DNA of 46,775 nucleotides, taken from contig CAJURH010000021.1 of NCBI GenBank assembly GCA_910588775.1, positions 1 through 46,775 of the forward strand, written 5' to 3'. Below the pieces are notes generated by a model that worked only from the letters and a program-made list of their open reading frames with translations, did not search any database and had not been told where the DNA came from. The translations under genes were made by a program, and so were the position numbers. Within the stretch, counting starts at the first letter, position 1, and the number at the start of each line of letters is the position of its first letter. Source of the DNA: an uncultured Lachnospiraceae bacterium (GTDB taxonomy: Bacteria; Bacillota; Clostridia; Lachnospirales; Lachnospiraceae). Below are positions 1 through 8,003 of this stretch, one piece after another.

Positions 1-53
1 ACCCCTGTTACCGCCGTGAAAGGGCGGTGTCTTAACCACTTGACCATGGAGCC
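1..53 (-). tRNA. tRNA-Glu (anticodon TTC), 3' end cut by window edge
   Basis: The reverse strand begins GGCTCCATGGTCAAG, the acceptor and D-arm start typical of bacterial tRNA-Glu. It then shows a CCGCC/GGCGG anticodon stem around the loop CTTTCAC (anticodon TTC), and breaks off in the T-arm at the window edge. The first base of the mature tRNA is placed at 53. Confidence 0.93.
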
Positions 54-74
54 ATTTCCCTAACGCCGTTATTT

Positions 75-103
75 ATACTATCATATTATTTCGGTTTTCG
101 CAA
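75..103 (-). promoter_or_regulatory. Probable sigma-A promoter of tRNA-Glu
   Basis: On the minus strand TTGCGA (103-98) and TAGTAT (80-75) are separated by 17 bp, with the start expected about 15-20 nt before the tRNA. An overlapping TATAAA could serve as an alternative -10 box. Confidence 0.5.
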
Positions 104-152
104 GTGTTTTTTGAAAAAAATTTAAAAAATTTTCCAGTGGGCGTCGTCCTTC

Positions 153-1142
153 TCAAACGGGAAAACAACTGTCTCTTTCGATGATGCGGCAGGGAAATTC
201 CACCCGCAATTTTTCCGTGTGGCCATGGAGAATCCGGTCGTGGAGAATTTGCACGGCCATATGCGCCATGGCCTCCCTGGGGATATGTACGGTGGTCAAA
301 AGCGGGCTGGTGGTTTGGGCCTCCTCAATGTTGTCAATGGAAATCACGGAGATTTTCCTGTTCCGGTGGCCTTTTCTTTTTTTTAGCGCCAGCAGGGCGC
401 CCACGGCGGTGATGTCGTTGGCGCACAGAACGGCTGTCAATTCTTCGTCGGCCAGCAGTTGTTCCATGGCCTGGAATCCCTCCTCTTTGGACTGCCCGGT
501 GGACACAATGCAGGAATAATCGATGGAGAGCTGGTTGCGGATCATAGTCTCGCTGTATCCGATGTAGCGACTCTCATAGGAGCAGTCGCCGATATAGCCG
601 ATTTTTTTGTGGCCTTTCTGTATCAGATATGTGACGGCGGCCTGGGCGGCCTTTTGCCCGTCGCAGACCACTTCATCAATCTCGTAGTTCATAGGGTTAC
701 GCCAGATGCCCACCATGTTTGGCGTGTGCTTTGACAAAGTTTGCAGCAGTTGGGAGGAGCATCGGCCCAGAATGATGAGTCCGTCGCATTTTTTTAATTT
801 TAACCCGGCCTCTTCTGTGTTGGCGGCCAGTTTTTCCGAAGTAAATCTTTTTTGGAAAATTTCGCATTCCAGGCCGCGATACAGTTCCTGAAAAAAAGGG
901 TCTTTATCCAAGGTTTCCACCCGAGCCAGGACGATTCGGATATGCAGAGTTTTTGGGGGCTGGGTCTGTCCAAGTTTCAGGTTCCGCGCGGATGCGTTGG
1001 GCACATAGTGGATTTCCTGGGCCGCCTGCCATATTTTGGTCTTCAGTTGTTCGGAGGCGCATTTGGAGTGACTGTTGTTTAGCACCCTGGATACAGTGGA
1101 GGGCGAAGCGCCTGTCATTTCGGCTATTTTTTTTAGTGACAT
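153..1142 (-). CDS. LacI-family transcriptional regulator
   Basis: The 329-residue protein has the LacI/GalR plan. An N-terminal helix-turn-helix (about residues 2-48; MSLKKIAEMTGASPSTVSRVLN, hinge region ending PNASARNLK) is followed by a periplasmic-binding-protein-like effector domain. That domain carries typical stretches such as KGHKKIGYIG, VLCANDITAVGALLAL and a C-terminal TTVHIPREAMAHMAVQIL. The start is supported by CAGGAG seven bases upstream of ATG. It lies 24 bp downstream of the DUF1638 gene on the same strand, so the two are probably co-transcribed and this protein may regulate that operon. The effector is unknown; the family usually senses sugars or nucleosides. Confidence 0.93.
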   Translation of the reverse strand: MSLKKIAEMTGASPSTVSRVLNNSHSKCASEQLKTKIWQAAQEIHYVPNASARNLKLGQTQPPKTLHIRIVLARVETLDKDPFFQELYRGLECEIFQKRFTSEKLAANTEEAGLKLKKCDGLIILGRCSSQLLQTLSKHTPNMVGIWRNPMNYEIDEVVCDGQKAAQAAVTYLIQKGHKKIGYIGDCSYESRYIGYSETMIRNQLSIDYSCIVSTGQSKEEGFQAMEQLLADEELTAVLCANDITAVGALLALKKRKGHRNRKISVISIDNIEEAQTTSPLLTTVHIPREAMAHMAVQILHDRILHGHTEKLRVEFPCRIIERDSCFPV

Positions 1143-1166
1143 GATTTTACTCCTGTTGATGGATGG

Positions 1167-1874
1167 TTAAGGCAGCGTAAGTTCTTCCTCTGCGATTTGG
1201 CATTTGGGTTCAAATACGAAGAAATGTTCTTCGTCCCAGGGACCCGTTAGCAGTTGTTCCAGGTACGTGTTGGAGCCGTCGATTTTCAGAACGTCCAGCC
1301 CCAGGCATTGGGCGAATGCGCAGGCGTCTTTGGTGAGTGAATCCATCTCGTAGCAATGTGTGTCTACGATGCCGGCGTGTTTATAGTTTTCCATCATCAT
1401 ATCGTAGATTTCTTTCCCGGTCTCGGCGCCGTATTTTTCCATAATTTCGTCATAATAAGCTTGTCCATGTCCTTCGTCGTAGAGCCATCCATGGGTCAGA
1501 AAATAGGTCCCAGAGGGCAGCTTGCGCCTTTGGTCCATGGAACCAAGGAAGAAAGTGACGCAGTCGTCTGTTCGGGGGAAGATCACTTGGCAGTCGGCTG
1601 TCTCCAGGCCCGCCACGGAGTTTCCGCAGGTTGCGTATCCCAAAAGGATGCGTTTCACTTTGTTTTCACTGGCCTCGTGAATGAGCGTCTGTAGGGTCTC
1701 GCGCAATATTTTTGGCGTGTCGTGTAGACTGGATTTTAGATAGATGACTGGAAATGCGATTCCAGTGACGGCCATGGCGTGTTCCAGCTCTTTGCGGATG
1801 GTGTGGCAGGCGATGATTAGCGTATCGGAGGCTTCTTCTGGATGAAATGTGGAAAAGGCGATGTTTTCATGCAT
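1167..1874 (-). CDS. DUF1638 family protein
   Basis: The protein of about 235 residues matches my recollection of DUF1638: IIACHTIRKEL near the N-terminus, a central LLGYATCGNSVAGLE, then GTYFLTHGWL and a YKHAGIVDT region. The start is taken at 1874 because AAGGAG lies six bases upstream; an in-frame ATG ten codons earlier has no comparable site. No signal peptide or membrane segment is visible, so it is likely cytosolic. In other genomes DUF1638 genes often lie near corrinoid-dependent methyltransferases, which is of interest given the corrinoid activator 6 kb away, but no methyltransferase is present here. Biochemical function is not established. It is the first gene of a pair with the LacI regulator. 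Confidence 0.8.
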   Translation of the reverse strand: MHENIAFSTFHPEEASDTLIIACHTIRKELEHAMAVTGIAFPVIYLKSSLHDTPKILRETLQTLIHEASENKVKRILLGYATCGNSVAGLETADCQVIFPRTDDCVTFFLGSMDQRRKLPSGTYFLTHGWLYDEGHGQAYYDEIMEKYGAETGKEIYDMMMENYKHAGIVDTHCYEMDSLTKDACAFAQCLGLDVLKIDGSNTYLEQLLTGPWDEEHFFVFEPKCQIAEEELTLP

Positions 1875-1906
1875 GGCAATTCTCCTTGTGGTTGGAATTT
1901 TCAATT

Positions 1907-1935
1907 AGTATAACAAAAAAAGTCTGTGCAGACAA
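1907..1935 (-). promoter_or_regulatory. Probable promoter of the DUF1638-lacI operon
   Basis: On the minus strand TTGTCT (1935-1930), a 17-bp spacer and TATACT (1912-1907) place a start about 25 nt before the DUF1638 ATG. It overlaps the terminator region of cotJ. Confidence 0.5.
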
Positions 1936-1969
1936 TATGCAGATACCAGGGGCCTGAGCGGCCCCTGGT
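1915..1969 (-). terminator. Terminator region after cotJC
   Basis: Reading leftwards, a perfect 10-bp stem (ACCAGGGGCC/GGCCCCTGGT, 5-nt loop, 1969-1945) is followed by a small GTCT/AGAC hairpin (1934-1923) that abuts seven T residues (1921-1915). The large stem alone lacks an adjacent U tract; the two together probably end the cotJ transcript. Confidence 0.6.
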
Positions 1970-1979
1970 CTGACGCGGT

Positions 1980-2594
1980 TTACGCCTGCGTGATCATCTG
2001 TTTGTCAAACTCCGGATTGTAAAAGTAGTAGTTCTTTTCGTTTAATTTATCCTTGGTCTTTTCCAGAGCTTCGCCGAAACGCTGGAAGTGCACGATTTCC
2101 CTGGTGCGCAGGAATTTTAAAGGTTCTCTTACTTCCGGGTCGGTAATCATGCGCAGCAGGTTATCGTACACGGTTCGCGCTTTCTGTTCCGCGGCCAGAT
2201 TTTCCGTCAGGTCGGCGATGGCGTCTCCTTTGGACTGGAATTCCAGGGAGGTGAAGGGAACTCCCGCGGCCGCCTGGGGCCATAAGGCCGCGGTGTGGTC
2301 GATATAGTAAGCGTCGAATCCGGCGGCTTGCGCTTCTTCGATGGTCAGATGCCGGGTGAGCTGGTAGACCATGGCGCAGATGATTTCCATATGGGCCAGC
2401 TCTTCCGTGCCGATATCTGTGAGAAGGCCGCCCACCGCCTTGACAGGCATGGTGTAACGCTGGGACAGATACCGCAGGGAAGCGGACAGCTCTCCGTCCG
2501 GTCCGCCGTACTGGCTGATGATTAACTGGGCGGTTTTGGGACAGGTTTTGGTTATTTTAACTGGAAATTGCAGTCTCTTTTCATACGTCCACAT
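1980..2594 (-). CDS. cotJC: Spore coat protein CotJC (manganese-catalase family)
   Basis: The 204-residue protein starts MWTYEKRLQFPVKI and has the CotJC/Mn-catalase four-helix bundle with metal-ligand-like motifs: TEELAHMEII (E..H), the later AEQKARTVYDNLLRMI, and REIVHFQRFGEAL (E..H). The start at 2594 is set by GGAAGGAG ten bases upstream and by the TAATG overlap with the preceding cotJAB stop, which suggests translational coupling. In Bacillus, CotJC is an inner-coat protein made under SigE with CotJA and CotJB; catalase activity of the family is reported in some members. It marks the organism as a spore former. Confidence 0.93.
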   Translation of the reverse strand: MWTYEKRLQFPVKITKTCPKTAQLIISQYGGPDGELSASLRYLSQRYTMPVKAVGGLLTDIGTEELAHMEIICAMVYQLTRHLTIEEAQAAGFDAYYIDHTAALWPQAAAGVPFTSLEFQSKGDAIADLTENLAAEQKARTVYDNLLRMITDPEVREPLKFLRTREIVHFQRFGEALEKTKDKLNEKNYYFYNPEFDKQMITQA

Positions 2595-3049
2595 TATACG
2601 CACGCTCCTTCCCAAGGCATTGGCCCTTCCTGCCAGCAGTAGCCGGCGTTTGCATTTATGGGGTCTGTGTCCGCCATGCAGTCCATGGTCAGAGGGTAGA
2701 ATTTCTGGGCAAAATCTTGTAGAAGCTGTTTGCGCTGCGTCAGGTTGCTTTTCAGCATGTCCAATGCCTGGGCATCCTGGGGATGGGTGTCCAGGTAGAG
2801 GCGCAGGTCATCTGTGATGAAACTTATCTGGTAAATCTGCAGCATCATGGTTTCCCGTTCTTGCTGCTGGGGATCTGAAAAGCTGGATGTTTCACAGCAG
2901 ACGCGCGGGGCGCCTGCGTCATCCGCCGCAAAAAAGGGCATGTCCAGATCTTGGAAAACCGTTCCTCTCTTCAAAGCCTGCGCCGCGTCGTATGTGGCGC
3001 CCCAGGGCTGTATGGGAACGGATGTAATGGCTAAATGCTGTAAATTCAT
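2594..3049 (-). CDS. CotJA-CotJB fusion spore coat protein
   Basis: A single 151-residue reading frame contains both small CotJ proteins. Residues 1-40 (MNLQHLAITSVPIQPWG through ALKRGTVFQDLDMPFF) match the core of CotJA. Residues from about 70 onward (MMLQIYQISFITDDLRLYL to NAGYCWQEGPMPWEGACV) match nearly full-length CotJB, including its characteristic C-terminal PWEG. About 25 polar residues join them, with no stop or frameshift. The start at 3049 is chosen because GAAAGGAG lies nine bases upstream. An internal ATG pair at the CotJB start could in principle re-initiate, but no good Shine-Dalgarno site precedes it. Its stop overlaps the cotJC start by one base. Confidence 0.85.
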   Translation of the reverse strand: MNLQHLAITSVPIQPWGATYDAAQALKRGTVFQDLDMPFFAADDAGAPRVCCETSSFSDPQQQERETMMLQIYQISFITDDLRLYLDTHPQDAQALDMLKSNLTQRKQLLQDFAQKFYPLTMDCMADTDPINANAGYCWQEGPMPWEGACV

Positions 3050-3283
3050 GGAAAACACTCCTTTCTCATGATCTTTTGTATCGGCACGCAACGTGCTGGA
3101 TATAGTATCTGCAAAAGTTTCTTTTTTTCACAGGGAGTATTTGTAAATAAAGTATAAATGAATCCTGTTTCTAGATGATTGCGGGACTCAAATATTATAA
3201 ACGGAGTTTGGACAAAATAAATAAGAAGCGAATGAAAAATTTGCAAATATTTATAATCCTGTTACCATGAAAGGAGTTTTTTA

Positions 3284-3793
3284 ATGGAGAAAAAATTGAA
3301 GTCGTATACGAAATGGGGGATTTTGCTGGCGGCCCTTATGGGAGTTTCATTGCATTTCTTATACGATCTTACGGGGAATTCCGTGTGGGCGGGGTTGTTT
3401 TCCCCGGTGAATGAGTCGGTATGGGAACATATGAAGCTGGCGTTCTTCCCGCTGTTTGTCTATTTTCTGTATGAGATTTTCCGCATCCGGAAGAAAGTTC
3501 CGTCCCTGTCCCGGGCAAGCGCATGGGGGATTTTGACAGGGACGTTTGTGATTCCGGTCGTCTATTATACGTATACGGGCATTTTGGGGCGGCATATCCT
3601 GGCAGTGGATATTGCGACGCTTTTGCTGGCCATTTTTCTGGGGTTTAGCAGACAGAGGAAAATCATTGGCCAAAGCAGCTTTCTGCCCACAGGCAATGGA
3701 TTTCTGCCCTGGGGACTGGTTATCCTGACGGGCCTTTGTTTTTTTGCATTTACGTTCCAGCCGCCGTCGCTTCCGCTGTTTTTTGGGCCGTAG
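3284..3793 (+). CDS. DUF6512-like integral membrane protein
   Basis: This 169-residue protein has about five hydrophobic segments and the conserved SPVNESVWEHMKL motif that I associate with DUF6512-type proteins of Clostridia. ATG follows AAAGGAG with a 7-nt spacer. It is a single gene that converges on the muramidase gene with only a 19-bp gap. No enzymatic motif is visible and the function is unknown. Confidence 0.75.
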   Translation: MEKKLKSYTKWGILLAALMGVSLHFLYDLTGNSVWAGLFSPVNESVWEHMKLAFFPLFVYFLYEIFRIRKKVPSLSRASAWGILTGTFVIPVVYYTYTGILGRHILAVDIATLLLAIFLGFSRQRKIIGQSSFLPTGNGFLPWGLVILTGLCFFAFTFQPPSLPLFFGP

Positions 3794-3812
3794 AGACGTT
3801 TGGTAAGTGGAT

Positions 3813-5012
3813 TTACGGAAGACGGATGACCTCTCCAGGGTAAATTAGATTGGGATTTATGATGTTGTTTATGGAGGTTAAGTGGGCTACGGAAGTATTG
3901 TTTCTAAGGGCGATCTCCCACAAGGTATCCCCCGGGCGTACGGTGTATGTGGCGTTGGCGGATGCGTTGGATGTTGGAATTCGCAGTTGTTCTCCTGTGT
4001 AGATTAAATTGGGATTGGCGATTTTGTTCATAGACGCCAGGCGTTGTACAGTGGTTTGGAACCGGAGGGCGATGTGTGACAGAGTGTCTCCTGGGCGCAC
4101 GGTGTAGTATGTGTAGCTGTCTGTGTCTGGGGCGGCGGCGTCGGTTCTGATGCGCAGGGTCTGCCCTGGGTAAATCAGCTGTGGATTAGATATGTTGTTT
4201 TCCTGTGCAATAGCGGCTACGCTGGTGTTGTACCGGCGCGCAATATCCCATAGAGTGTCCCCGGGTTTTACCTGATAGGTGATGGTTCCGGGAGAAGGGG
4301 TGGGCGAGGGATCTGGTTTCACTTGTCCAGAAGATTTCAACAACATGGCGCTAGTGAATATATCCCTGTCCACGTAGCCGGATATGCCGGGTATCTGTCC
4401 CCGATCGGTATATTGCCATCCCGCCCAGGAGGTCCAGTTGACGGCGGAAGAGGGCTGCGAGACGCCGTAAGAGGCCGCCCACAGGGGATATTTTGTCAAC
4501 GCGCCACTGAACATGGCGCCTGCATTGTAGGTATTGCTATAGACCACTGCCTTCTTGCCGCTGACTTTTTCAGTTTCCCGGATAAAGGCCAGGCCGATTT
4601 CAGTGGCTTGGGCGGCGGAGAGGTTGGTCAAATCCTCGAAGTCCATGGCCAGTCGGCAATCGAATTTCTTTCCCTGAATGACCTGGGCAAAGAAACGCGC
4701 CTGGCTCTGGGCCTGTGGAACGCTGCGCGCTGTTACATAGTGATAAAAGCCGATTTTCAGGCCGGCGGCCTTGGCTCTTTGATAATTTTGTTGAAAATAC
4801 GGATCGATGTAACTGCTTCCCAGGCTGGAACGGATGTATACAACCTTTATCCCGGAAGCCGCTACCTGTTCAAAATTGATATTTCCCTGCCATTCACTGA
4901 CATCTATTCCCTGCCACTGTTCGCCTGAAGCGGGGGGCAGAGCATAGACAGATGCCGCCGACGCTATGAAAAGGGCGAGCGTGAGGGTCATAAACATAAA
5001 TAATTTCTTCAT
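3813..5012 (-). CDS. Secreted GH25 muramidase with three LysM domains
   Basis: A signal peptide (residues 1-24, MKKLFMFMTLTLALFIASAASVYA) precedes a glycoside hydrolase family 25 domain (about 33-225). The domain shows the family hallmarks GIDVSEWQGNINF, GFYHYVTAR, the catalytic AMDFED and WTSWAGWQYTDRG. After a short Pro-rich linker come three LysM repeats at about 244-288, 302-346 and 355-399, each with PGDTL and a NPxLIYPG-like ending. GH25 enzymes cleave the MurNAc-GlcNAc bond, and LysM binds peptidoglycan glycan, so this is a wall-bound autolysin or lysozyme. The Shine-Dalgarno site is weak (AAAGGA, long spacer) but the signal peptide fixes the start. Confidence 0.95.
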   Translation of the reverse strand: MKKLFMFMTLTLALFIASAASVYALPPASGEQWQGIDVSEWQGNINFEQVAASGIKVVYIRSSLGSSYIDPYFQQNYQRAKAAGLKIGFYHYVTARSVPQAQSQARFFAQVIQGKKFDCRLAMDFEDLTNLSAAQATEIGLAFIRETEKVSGKKAVVYSNTYNAGAMFSGALTKYPLWAASYGVSQPSSAVNWTSWAGWQYTDRGQIPGISGYVDRDIFTSAMLLKSSGQVKPDPSPTPSPGTITYQVKPGDTLWDIARRYNTSVAAIAQENNISNPQLIYPGQTLRIRTDAAAPDTDSYTYYTVRPGDTLSHIALRFQTTVQRLASMNKIANPNLIYTGEQLRIPTSNASANATYTVRPGDTLWEIALRNNTSVAHLTSINNIINPNLIYPGEVIRLP

Positions 5013-5070
5013 AAAATCTGAAAAATCCTTTTTTTCGTTAATTTATGTTATGTCCACACGCTCTTTTGGG

Positions 5071-5526
5071 TTACAGTCTATTCCTTAGTTCGGCAAATTC
5101 TTCTTCCAGTTTTTCCAGGCGCACCCGAAAGCCGGAGAGCTGAACTTCCCAGATCAGAGTTTTATCCGTTACCCGGATGGCCTGGTTCAGCTTGTCGATT
5201 AAGTTGCTGTGGTTTTCCGCCAGCAGTTGGATGTTGTGGCGGATTTCCTCTTCGAGTTTCAGTTCAATGCCGGTCACTTTTAATTTAAGAGTGTTCATGT
5301 CGGTCTTCAAGTTCTGGATGTCCGTTTTCAAGTTCTGACTGTCCATTTTCAAGTTCTGGATGTCCGTTTTCAAGTTCTGGATGTCCGTTTTCATGCTTTG
5401 GATATCCGATTCCAGATTCTGAATGCGAAGGTCCATATTTTGCATATACGCCTTCATATCCTTCATGTCCGTTTTCATGTCTCTAATTTCGGACAGAATC
5501 AGATCCAGTTTTTCATCGTTCGTCAT
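5071..5526 (-). CDS. Heptad-repeat coiled-coil protein of unknown function
   Basis: The 151-residue protein consists mainly of a long coiled coil. Residues 15-70 run as repeated heptads of the form LKTDIQN with hydrophobic a/d positions. A second helical part (NHSNLIDKLNQAIRV) and a C-terminal LEEEFAELRNRL follow. No signal peptide or membrane segment is seen. ATG is preceded by AGGAGG. Similar short proteins occur in Clostridia and some phages; the function is not known. The heptads are encoded by 21-bp tandem repeats. Confidence 0.7.
   Translation of the reverse strand: MTNDEKLDLILSEIRDMKTDMKDMKAYMQNMDLRIQNLESDIQSMKTDIQNLKTDIQNLKMDSQNLKTDIQNLKTDMNTLKLKVTGIELKLEEEIRHNIQLLAENHSNLIDKLNQAIRVTDKTLIWEVQLSGFRVRLEKLEEEFAELRNRL
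5306..5410 (-). repeat. 21-bp tandem repeat, five units, inside the coiled-coil gene
   Basis: Plus-strand units start TTCAAGTTCTGGATGTCC at 5306, 5327, 5348, 5369 and, more diverged, 5390. Units 1, 3 and 4 are identical. Each encodes one heptad, so copy-number change would keep frame and register. Confidence 0.9.
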
Positions 5527-5651
5527 ATATGTATCCTCCTACCTCAATATTTGAAATTTGCGTGGTTGTTAAGAGATGCAATCTATGAGCGTTTTCTGTA
5601 AGGACAGTATACTATATTTTAAGCGCAGAGTCATCTCTTATTTTGGACAGG

Positions 5652-6548
5652 TCAGGGTTCTTTCCCTGGCATGTTCAGAATTACGACGGCGGCGATGACC
5701 AGGGCGATTCCGGCGAGGGAGGAGGCCGTGAGGGCTTCGCCAAATACGAGGCATCCGGCGATGGTGGCAACCACAGGTTCTACGGAAGCCATGATGGAGG
5801 CGGAGCTTGCCCGTACGGAAGATAATCCGATGGTGTAGAATAAGTAGGGCAGCGCTGCGGTTAAGATGGCCAGAAGGAGGATGCATATAAGCGCGTTTCC
5901 TGGTTTTGGAGAGGTCTGTATTTTCCGGCATATGTCACCAGGGTCGCTGATGATTAAGGAGCCGATTCCGGCGCAAAGGAAAGAGTATGTAGTTACGGCA
6001 ATAGGGGGATAGCGCCGGAGTGCAAAGGAGCCTAGGATGCTGTAAAGCCCGTATCCGAAAGCGGAAGCCAGGCCAAAACCCACTGCTGTCAGGGATATGC
6101 GCCCATTCCCGCCGATTCCAGTTACCAGGATGCAGCCGGAGAAAGCCGTCAATAGGGCCAGAAACTTGCGTTTGGTGATTTTTTCCCGGAACAGAACCAG
6201 GGACATGAGCATGACCATAATCGGGGCGGTGTAAAGCAGGATCGCCGCAACCGACAGGGAAGCCAGGGAAATGGTCTGGAAATAGCACACGGTGAAAAGC
6301 AGTATGCCGCAAAGTCCTGTTCCGATGAACCATCCCATGTCCCGCAGGCGGATTTTCAGTTTCTCACGATCCAGAAGCGCTGTTCCTGCCAGGAGGATTA
6401 CGGCTCCTACCGTGATGCGCAGGGCGGCGATTTGTATGGACGTAAGCTTAAAGGCGCTTAATGTTCGGACGAAAATTCCCAGAGTTCCCCATAGAGCCCC
6501 AGCAGATAAAATCAAAATGGGAGCTGTCTTTTTCGTGAGTGTAGTCAA
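5652..6548 (-). CDS. EamA/DMT-family membrane transporter
   Basis: The 298-residue protein has about ten hydrophobic segments arranged as two EamA repeats (roughly residues 12-145 and 155-292). Typical features are GALWGTLGIFVRTL near the N-terminus, ALRITVGAVILL, and the second-repeat SSVRASSASIMASVEPVVATIAG, a classic DMT-family end. Such proteins export metabolites or amino acids; the substrate cannot be told. The start is TTG at 6548, backed by AAAGGA eight bases upstream. It stands alone, with a palindromic element in its upstream region. Confidence 0.92.
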   Translation of the reverse strand: MTTLTKKTAPILILSAGALWGTLGIFVRTLSAFKLTSIQIAALRITVGAVILLAGTALLDREKLKIRLRDMGWFIGTGLCGILLFTVCYFQTISLASLSVAAILLYTAPIMVMLMSLVLFREKITKRKFLALLTAFSGCILVTGIGGNGRISLTAVGFGLASAFGYGLYSILGSFALRRYPPIAVTTYSFLCAGIGSLIISDPGDICRKIQTSPKPGNALICILLLAILTAALPYLFYTIGLSSVRASSASIMASVEPVVATIAGCLVFGEALTASSLAGIALVIAAVVILNMPGKEP

Positions 6549-6578
6549 TTTTAGATTCCTTTCTTTTGGCGGTTTTGT

Positions 6579-6657
6579 TAGATAATTGCAAAACAGTTAT
6601 TTCATAAATTTGCGTTTGCTCAAACTCTGATTACGAAATGGGAGTTTTGCGATATTA
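6579..6657. repeat. Palindromic interspersed repeat, copy A (short form)
   Basis: The 79-bp element begins TAGATAATTGCAAAAC and ends GTTTTGCGATATTA, giving an imperfect inverted repeat whose arms also pair in the TTTCATAA/TTACGAAA part. It shares end sequences and the CTCAAACTCTG core with the longer copy at 15585-15733 and resembles it with the centre removed. Confidence 0.7.
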
Positions 6658-6732
6658 ACAGTTATTCTTCCGATTATAACGTATTTTTTGTGTTTTTGCG
6701 AGAGAATATTTGCCATTGGAGGTGAATTGTTT

Positions 6733-6984
6733 TTATAGATGAAAGCTTAAAATGTCTTCTTTTAGAAATTCCAGACAGGCTTTCCTGATTTGGCTGGGTT
6801 CCAGGGCGATTTATCCAAATCCTTCAGGGCGCCAGACGGTTTCTCCGATAGGGGATGTCTGGCGTGGAAGAAGGCGTAATTTCGCGTAGCCGTCTGCGAA
6901 AACGTATTTTAGATTTTTGAAATGTCATGGCATGTCCTTTCCGGTAACAATGGAGACAGTTATTTTCAAGCGAAATTCTGTAAT
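6733..6984 (-). pseudogene. Decayed C-terminal remnant, probably of a LysR-type regulator
   Basis: Directly after the LysR stop, in the same frame, about 84 codons read as protein-like sequence broken by TGA (6927-6925) and TAA (6813-6811). The pieces include KYVFADGYAKLRLLP, SPIGETVWRPEGFG and finally EPSQIRKACLEFLKEDILSF before TAA at 6735-6733. The ending resembles a LysR C-terminus and the neighbour's own end (FLLENFLSFIL). No start codon or ribosome binding site is present. The most economical reading is a dead paralogue tail; family assignment is tentative. Confidence 0.45.
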
Positions 6985-7857
6985 TCATAAGATGAATGAA
7001 AGGAAATTTTCCAATAGAAAGTTCGCGTCGTTATGTTTTTTATGAATCACATATATTTTTCGTTTTTGAATATCTGTGACAGGTATTGCTTTTAAATCAT
7101 AGGCGTCGCTTAAGAGCGAAAGCCAATGCTCTGGGCAAAGGGAGATGCCCAGATTTTTCTGCGTAAGGCGAAAATGAGTTTGCGGATCGTCGGACCAAAA
7201 TGCAATGTGCGGAAGGATTCCTTTTTGGCGAAAGTCTTCTTCCAACGTGGAGTACCCTTTATTTTTTGTATCCGAGGTAATCAGAGGCTCTTCTTTTATA
7301 TCGGATATATATAACCGGTCTCTTGAGGCGAGACGGTGTGCGGCGGGCACAAGAGCATAGATGGATTCCTGCATTAGATAGCGGGCCTGGATATGGGGAG
7401 AGGAAAAAGTTCCCATGCTAAAGGCCACGTCCAGCTCTCCGTTTTCTATTTTTTCCTCACAGGCGTAATCCGTTTCATTGGATATTTCAACAATGGTTTC
7501 CGGGGAAAATCGTTTGAAACGCTGGATGGAAACCTCGATGTCGTTTAATACGTTGATTACGTTGGAGGCGAATCCGACTTTTAGGCGGTTTGCCTTTTTT
7601 CTGGCATTTTCCAGAATGGTCAGAGTGTTTTGGAATTCTTCCATCAGGCGAAGCGCCTGCGCATATAACAAATCGCCAAAGACGGTGGGCTTCAGACGGT
7701 TTTTCTCTCGGGAAAAGAGTGGAAGGCCAAGTTCCCGTTCTAAATTCTGTATAGATTTCGACAATCCCTGCTGGGAAATATGCAGTTGGCTGGCGGACGT
7801 GGTAAAGCTGGAGGTTTTATATACAGTGATAAAATAGTTGAGTTGTTTAAAATCCAA
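6985..7857 (-). CDS. LysR-family transcriptional regulator
   Basis: The 290-residue protein shows the LysR winged helix at residues 1-60 (LNYFITVYKTSSFTTSASQLHISQQGLSKSIQNLE read in parts), followed by a substrate-binding-like co-inducer domain. The start is TTG at 7857, preceded by AAGGAGG with a 9-nt spacer; no ATG fits. It is divergent from the corrinoid activator gene, the usual LysR arrangement, with a perfect CACAAC-N5-GTTGTG palindrome between them. Control of the activator gene is therefore likely but inferred. Confidence 0.93.
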   Translation of the reverse strand: MDFKQLNYFITVYKTSSFTTSASQLHISQQGLSKSIQNLERELGLPLFSREKNRLKPTVFGDLLYAQALRLMEEFQNTLTILENARKKANRLKVGFASNVINVLNDIEVSIQRFKRFSPETIVEISNETDYACEEKIENGELDVAFSMGTFSSPHIQARYLMQESIYALVPAAHRLASRDRLYISDIKEEPLITSDTKNKGYSTLEEDFRQKGILPHIAFWSDDPQTHFRLTQKNLGISLCPEHWLSLLSDAYDLKAIPVTDIQKRKIYVIHKKHNDANFLLENFLSFIL

Positions 7858-7901
7858 AATCAGGCGCCTCCTTTTTCTTGAAAATGCTTTTTTTAGTATA
7901 C

Positions 7902-7918
7902 CACAACTGAAAGTTGTG
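7902..7918. promoter_or_regulatory. Candidate LysR operator
   Basis: CACAAC-TGAAA-GTTGTG is a perfect 6+6 inverted repeat in the 146-bp divergent region between lysR and the RACo gene. It lies 45 bp from the lysR start and contains the T-N11-A spacing typical of LysR boxes. Confidence 0.55.
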
Positions 7919-8003
7919 AATCTACAAAAAGTTTCTGCTTTATGAAAAAGTCTGCAGGCATTAAAATAGAACTAAGAAAATGAATCATAAGGGAGAGAAA
8001 AAT

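Noticed and set aside
3050..3283. Sporulation (SigE) promoter for cotJ
   Set aside because: The AT-rich region upstream was read for SigE-like -35/-10 pairs, but no candidate stood out enough to annotate.
6733..6984. Selenocysteine read-through extending the LysR protein
   Set aside because: The frame contains TGA at the LysR stop, a second TGA and a TAA, and LysR is already full length; decay explains it more simply.
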